DNA of 38,760 bases. Source: Cyclobacteriaceae bacterium (lineage in GTDB: Bacteria > Bacteroidota > Bacteroidia > Cytophagales > Cyclobacteriaceae). The position numbers were made by a program, and so were the translations under genes. The stretch covers positions 1-38,760 of the forward strand of contig JANWWN010000029.1 in assembly GCA_025055435.1 (NCBI GenBank). The letters run 5' to 3'. A model generated the notes under the pieces. It made no database searches and had not been told where the DNA came from. It saw only the letters and a program-made list of their open reading frames with translations. Positions 35,736 to 38,760 of the stretch are shown one piece after another (within the stretch, counting starts at the first letter, position 1; each line of letters begins with the position of its first letter).

Positions 35736-36640
35736 AAGCGCTGGTGATGCGTTCAACCGGCTCGCAATACGATGTGCTCACCGAAACCGGGGAACGACTG
35801 GTGTGCCGCGCCCGCGGCAAGCTTCGCCTGAAAGGCTATAAGGAAACCAACCCAGTTGCAGTAGGCGATTGGGTGGAAATTGACAAAGCGGCTCTGCTGA
35901 TAACTGAAATTCACGAACGCAAAAACCACATCCTTCGTAAGTCGGTAAAAAAAACCGGACATGCGCACGTACTGGCTGCTAACATTGATCAGGCCGCTTT
36001 GGTAGTAACCATGGTTAAGCCCGCCACTTCCACCGGCTTTATTGACCGGTTTCTGGTAACAGCCGAAGCCTATGATATTCCTCAGGGTTTGATTTTTAAT
36101 AAACAGGACATTTTGGATGAAGAAAGCCGCGAACTGCAGGAAGCACTTATCCTGATTTATTCCGATTTAAAAATTCCGTGTCTGAAAATCACCGCCACAA
36201 CCGGCAACCTGGATGAAGTTCATGAATTACTGCGAAACAAAACCACGTTGATTGCCGGTCATTCGGGTGTGGGAAAATCTTCCTTGCTCAATCGGCTGTC
36301 ACCGGAAATTAACCAGCCGGTAGGCGAGATTTCTGAATTTCATGAAAAGGGCATGCACACCACAACCTTTGCCGAGATGTTCCGGATTGATGATAAAACG
36401 TTTGTTATCGACACGCCGGGCATTAAAGAATGGGGACTGGTAAATATTACAGCAGAAGAGCTGTCGGATAATTTTCCCGAGATGCGGGCACTGCGCAGTG
36501 AATGCAGGTTTGGTTACCGATGTTTGCATGTGCACGAACCGCAATGTGCCGTGCGCGATGCGGTGGAGCAGGGAAAAATATCCATCAGCCGCTATACCAG
36601 CTACCTGAGCATGCTGGAGGATGAGGATAACCGGAGGTGA
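35732..36640 (+). CDS. rsgA: Ribosome small-subunit-dependent GTPase A
   Basis: A 302-residue protein with the circularly permuted GTPase order of RsgA/YjeQ: an N-terminal OB domain (to about 70), then G4 NKQD (123-126), G1 GHSGVGKSS (176-184) and G3 DTPG (227-230), and a C-terminal zinc finger with C258, C264, H266 and C272. It works in late 30S subunit maturation. Translation is coupled to waaA by an ATGA overlap. It ends 3 bases from the glycosyltransferase gene, tail to tail. Confidence 0.96.
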   Translation: MKALVMRSTGSQYDVLTETGERLVCRARGKLRLKGYKETNPVAVGDWVEIDKAALLITEIHERKNHILRKSVKKTGHAHVLAANIDQAALVVTMVKPATSTGFIDRFLVTAEAYDIPQGLIFNKQDILDEESRELQEALILIYSDLKIPCLKITATTGNLDEVHELLRNKTTLIAGHSGVGKSSLLNRLSPEINQPVGEISEFHEKGMHTTTFAEMFRIDDKTFVIDTPGIKEWGLVNITAEELSDNFPEMRALRSECRFGYRCLHVHEPQCAVRDAVEQGKISISRYTSYLSMLEDEDNRR

Positions 36641-36643
36641 TGT

Positions 36644-37504
36644 TCAGATTTTTCTTTTCGTATTTTGTAAAAACAACTTTATCAGCCTCAGAAACACATC
36701 CCCATTCATCAGCCTGAGATTCAACTTCATTTCATACCAAAGCCGCTGTTGCAGCGCCAGGCGCTCGGCTTCCGTACGGTTCATCGCCATAATCTTCCGG
36801 CATACGGCCAGTGTGGTTAGTGAATGCCTGCTGAACAACCTGAACTGCGCCCGGCTCCGTGCATTTGCCGTCAGCCTCCTTTTTACCAACATATCGGGCG
36901 AATACCTGAAATAAAACTGCCGGGCGGCACGGACCAGCACATCAAAATCTTCGTAATGCAGGTTTTCATCATAACCGCCTAATGCCTCCAGCACCTTGCG
37001 CCGGAACATGACCGTGGGCGGACAAATAAAATACCGGCTGATTAACTCCTTATATATATCGCCATCCGGAACGGAAGCATGCGGATATCTCCGGGAATGT
37101 CGGCCCAGTTCGCTTCCCTCCTCATTTATATATAGGGCATCGCCAAAATGCACACCGTATTCCGGCCCGGCCTTCGTCAAATCGTCCACACCCTTGCTTA
37201 TCCGGTCGGGCATCAGCACGTCATCGGCTGCCAGGTCAATAATGAATTCGCCATGGCTCTGCCAAAAGGCCGCATTAAATGAACGGCAATGGCCGCGGTT
37301 AACCGGATTAAGCAAAACCCGGATATGCGGATGCTTTTCCTTTAGCCCTCCAATCACCTCCCGGCTCAAGTCAGTACTTGCATCGTCAACCAACCACAAT
37401 TCAATGTTTGGATATGTCTGGTTTAAAACCGATTGCACGGCCTCCTCCACAAACCGTTCATGATTGTAACACAAACAGATAACCGATACCAGCGGATGAC
37501 TCAT
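36644..37504 (-). CDS. Family 2 glycosyltransferase
   Basis: A 286-residue GT-A enzyme beginning HPLVSVICLCYNHERFVEEAVQSVLNQTYPNIELWLVDDASTD, with the nucleotide-binding DD pair in VDDASTD, a DLAADDVLMPDR stretch in place of the usual DxD, and an acidic YEDFDVLVRAARQ segment that supplies the probable base. The sugar and acceptor are unknown. It is third in a minus-strand operon: its ATG overlaps the acyltransferase stop by four bases. Its neighbours, a GNAT/FemAB-like enzyme and a hotdog-fold protein, suggest assembly of a surface glycan or glycolipid, which is inference. Confidence 0.9.
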   Translation of the reverse strand: MSHPLVSVICLCYNHERFVEEAVQSVLNQTYPNIELWLVDDASTDLSREVIGGLKEKHPHIRVLLNPVNRGHCRSFNAAFWQSHGEFIIDLAADDVLMPDRISKGVDDLTKAGPEYGVHFGDALYINEEGSELGRHSRRYPHASVPDGDIYKELISRYFICPPTVMFRRKVLEALGGYDENLHYEDFDVLVRAARQFYFRYSPDMLVKRRLTANARSRAQFRLFSRHSLTTLAVCRKIMAMNRTEAERLALQQRLWYEMKLNLRLMNGDVFLRLIKLFLQNTKRKI

Positions 37505-38436
37505 AACGATTTTCGAAAAGTGTATCGTGGCGAAAGTTGCGCACCGAGGTGACGCTTAAAGGCCAACAGGGAAAAGTTAAGTTCACCGTTTATGGAAGAT
37601 GTTCCCAAATCAATAAAACGAAAATCATTTGTACGGCACCAGTTGTAAATAAACTTCATCAGCAACACCACCGGACTCACCGAATCGTACGCTTCGTGGT
37701 GGTCGTAGTAAAAGGCATACAACACATCATTTGTAACACGCAGGCATAGAGCGGCTGCAGCTATTTCATTATTATCATAAACAGCAAACAGATGAGTACG
37801 ATCGGGAAAGGACAAACCCAGTTGATTCACCTCATCCCTGCCCATGGATAAATAATACCCTTTGTGTTGCCTGCATCTCAGAATAAAGTCATAAATCTTC
37901 ATGAGTTCCTGTAGTGGTAATTCCCTGGCGGTAAGCCCGGCTGTACGGGCCTGGCGCAACTTCCGTGCTTCCCATGTGTGCAACCCCAATTCAAAGTCAT
38001 CCTTTTTAACGCTGAGCAATGCGCTGACTTCCGCATGAACCAGTGCATAACCACGCTGCACCAATAGCGGATGAAGCAGATCATACTGACGCGGGAAATA
38101 CAACAAGGGAGCATGGATAAGTTCGACTTCCCTTATATCCCTTCTGATAAGTTCACCCTCGCAGTAACCGATGAAGTCGCTCAGCACTTCGGCCGGCAGG
38201 TTTTCATCAAACAGAAATGAGCCAAAGGGAGCGTATAGCCGGCTTATTGCCTTTACATCATCCGAATGAAAGTGAACCTCACCACAGGTGCACTTTCGTT
38301 TCGTATGAACAATGAAAAAAGACTGATACAACGCCTGCCGCTGGCAAAGATGTACAGGTAAATGAAATAATGAAGGCGTGTATCCCGAAGCAGGACCTAC
38401 GGTTTCACCGCTAACAAACTGATAGCCGGAGCTCAT
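37501..38436 (-). CDS. GNAT/FemAB-like acyltransferase
   Basis: From ATG 38436 the protein has 311 residues (MSSGYQFVSGETVGPASGYTPSLF); ATGs at 38472 and 38490 would overlap the upstream gene by 28 and 46 bases. The start at 38436 leaves an 8-base gap, so I favour it. The C-terminal half (AVYDNNEIAAAALCLRVTNDVLYAFYYDHHEAYDSVSPVVLLMKFIYNWCRTNDFRFIDLGTSSINGE) matches the FemAB-like GNAT fold used by lipid II aminoacyl or exopolysaccharide acyltransferases, including the closing GxSS-type segment and FKRHLGAQLSPRYTF. Substrates are not known. It is translationally coupled (ATGA) to the glycosyltransferase. Confidence 0.78.
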   Translation of the reverse strand: MSSGYQFVSGETVGPASGYTPSLFHLPVHLCQRQALYQSFFIVHTKRKCTCGEVHFHSDDVKAISRLYAPFGSFLFDENLPAEVLSDFIGYCEGELIRRDIREVELIHAPLLYFPRQYDLLHPLLVQRGYALVHAEVSALLSVKKDDFELGLHTWEARKLRQARTAGLTARELPLQELMKIYDFILRCRQHKGYYLSMGRDEVNQLGLSFPDRTHLFAVYDNNEIAAAALCLRVTNDVLYAFYYDHHEAYDSVSPVVLLMKFIYNWCRTNDFRFIDLGTSSINGELNFSLLAFKRHLGAQLSPRYTFRKSL

Positions 38437-38444
38437 TCGCAGTA

Positions 38445-38760
38445 TTATACTTTTGTCTTCACGGCACTCCATGACTTGATATGCCAGCACACCTTTCCGG
38501 TAGCCAGATGATTTTGCTGAATATCGTAAACCGGAACTTCACATATCACTTCAACGGCCTCCTGATTTTGTAATGGCTTTATAACGTTATCATCCAACCA
38601 GTTATTTGTTATCTCAAAGCGTGCAAAGGCATCGCTTTTACCCTGAAAGTGATACATCATTTCCAGCTTTTTCATAATCAGGCGGTATTTACGTGCATCG
38701 AGTTTTTGCACCAGCATAAAACCTGTGGTAAACTCGGCCAGTGTAGCAAGGGCACATGCG
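38445..38760 (-). CDS. DUF4442-like hotdog-fold protein, 5' end outside the window
   Basis: The frame is open to the last base of the window, so the gene starts beyond it. The visible 105 codons begin ACALATLAEFTTGFML and continue KYRLIMKKLEMMYHFQGKSDAFARFEI, then VEVICEVPVYDIQQNHLATGKVCWHIKS. This is the C-terminal part of a hotdog domain: a central helix (ALATLAEFTTGFML) followed by antiparallel strands, as in the DUF4442/YiiD-type thioesterase relatives. The family assignment is from memory. It is first of three visible genes in the operon and might act on an acyl-CoA or acyl-carrier substrate for the acyltransferase downstream, which is inference. Confidence 0.7.
   Translation of the reverse strand, partial: ACALATLAEFTTGFMLVQKLDARKYRLIMKKLEMMYHFQGKSDAFARFEITNNWLDDNVIKPLQNQEAVEVICEVPVYDIQQNHLATGKVCWHIKSWSAVKTKV

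Overview
The window looks like a chromosomal segment from a gliding or T9SS-bearing member of the Bacteroidota, probably of the Cytophagales type. Reasons: it encodes SprA and a PorT-family protein (core parts of the type IX secretion system, T9SS), several families found mostly in this phylum (DUF4837, DUF5606, DUF6588), LPS Kdo transferase, menaquinone methyltransferase, and promoters of the Bacteroidota -7 form TAnnTTTG, with almost no Shine-Dalgarno sequences. The placement at order level is inference; no rRNA or other phylogenetic marker is present.

Layout. 1-5090 (+): 3' part of a LysM lytic transglycosylase, a DUF4837 lipoprotein, the malic enzyme-phosphotransacetylase fusion, and ruvA. 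5104-12267 (+): the 7.2 kb sprA gene directly behind ruvA. 12275-16589 (+): gcvH, lipA and gcvP, i.e. the H protein, the enzyme that completes its lipoyl cofactor, and its P-protein partner. 16591-18694 (-): a 55-residue membrane protein, an M28 peptidase and a small secreted protein. 18746-20558 (+): a TauE/SafE transporter and the catalytic subunit of Fe-S serine dehydratase. 20576-21996 (+): an AT-richer two-gene cassette, an unknown 165-residue protein translationally coupled to an adenine-type DNA methyltransferase; this is the best candidate here for an undescribed system. 22000-26334 (-): SDR oxidoreductase, PorT, MenG/UbiE, and a TPR/PD40/CRD/OmpA protein resembling PorE. 26493-30266: engB and DUF5606 (+), fbp (-), aspartate kinase (+), LMW phosphotyrosine phosphatase (-). 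30267-30496: the only sizeable gap between intact genes, with a strong terminator that no annotated gene accounts for and hence a possible small RNA. 30497-32352 (+): enoyl-CoA hydratase and an AI-2E-family permease. 32353-34374 (-): a broken BamA/TamA-like outer-membrane gene behind a DUF6588 gene. 34485-36640 (+): waaA and rsgA. 36644-38760 (-): family 2 glycosyltransferase, FemAB/GNAT-like acyltransferase and a hotdog-fold DUF4442 protein in one overlapping operon.

Working themes: T9SS assembly (SprA, PorT, possible PorE), C1/serine/glycine metabolism (GcvH, LipA, GcvP, SdaA), central carbon flow (malic enzyme, FBPase) and envelope biogenesis (MltD-like, WaaA, GT2 operon). Most of the window is ordinary core chromosome. 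The accessory signals are the methyltransferase cassette, the pseudogene, the orphan terminator, and inverted repeats placed immediately before start codons. No tRNA, rRNA, insertion sequence, CRISPR array or prophage was seen.
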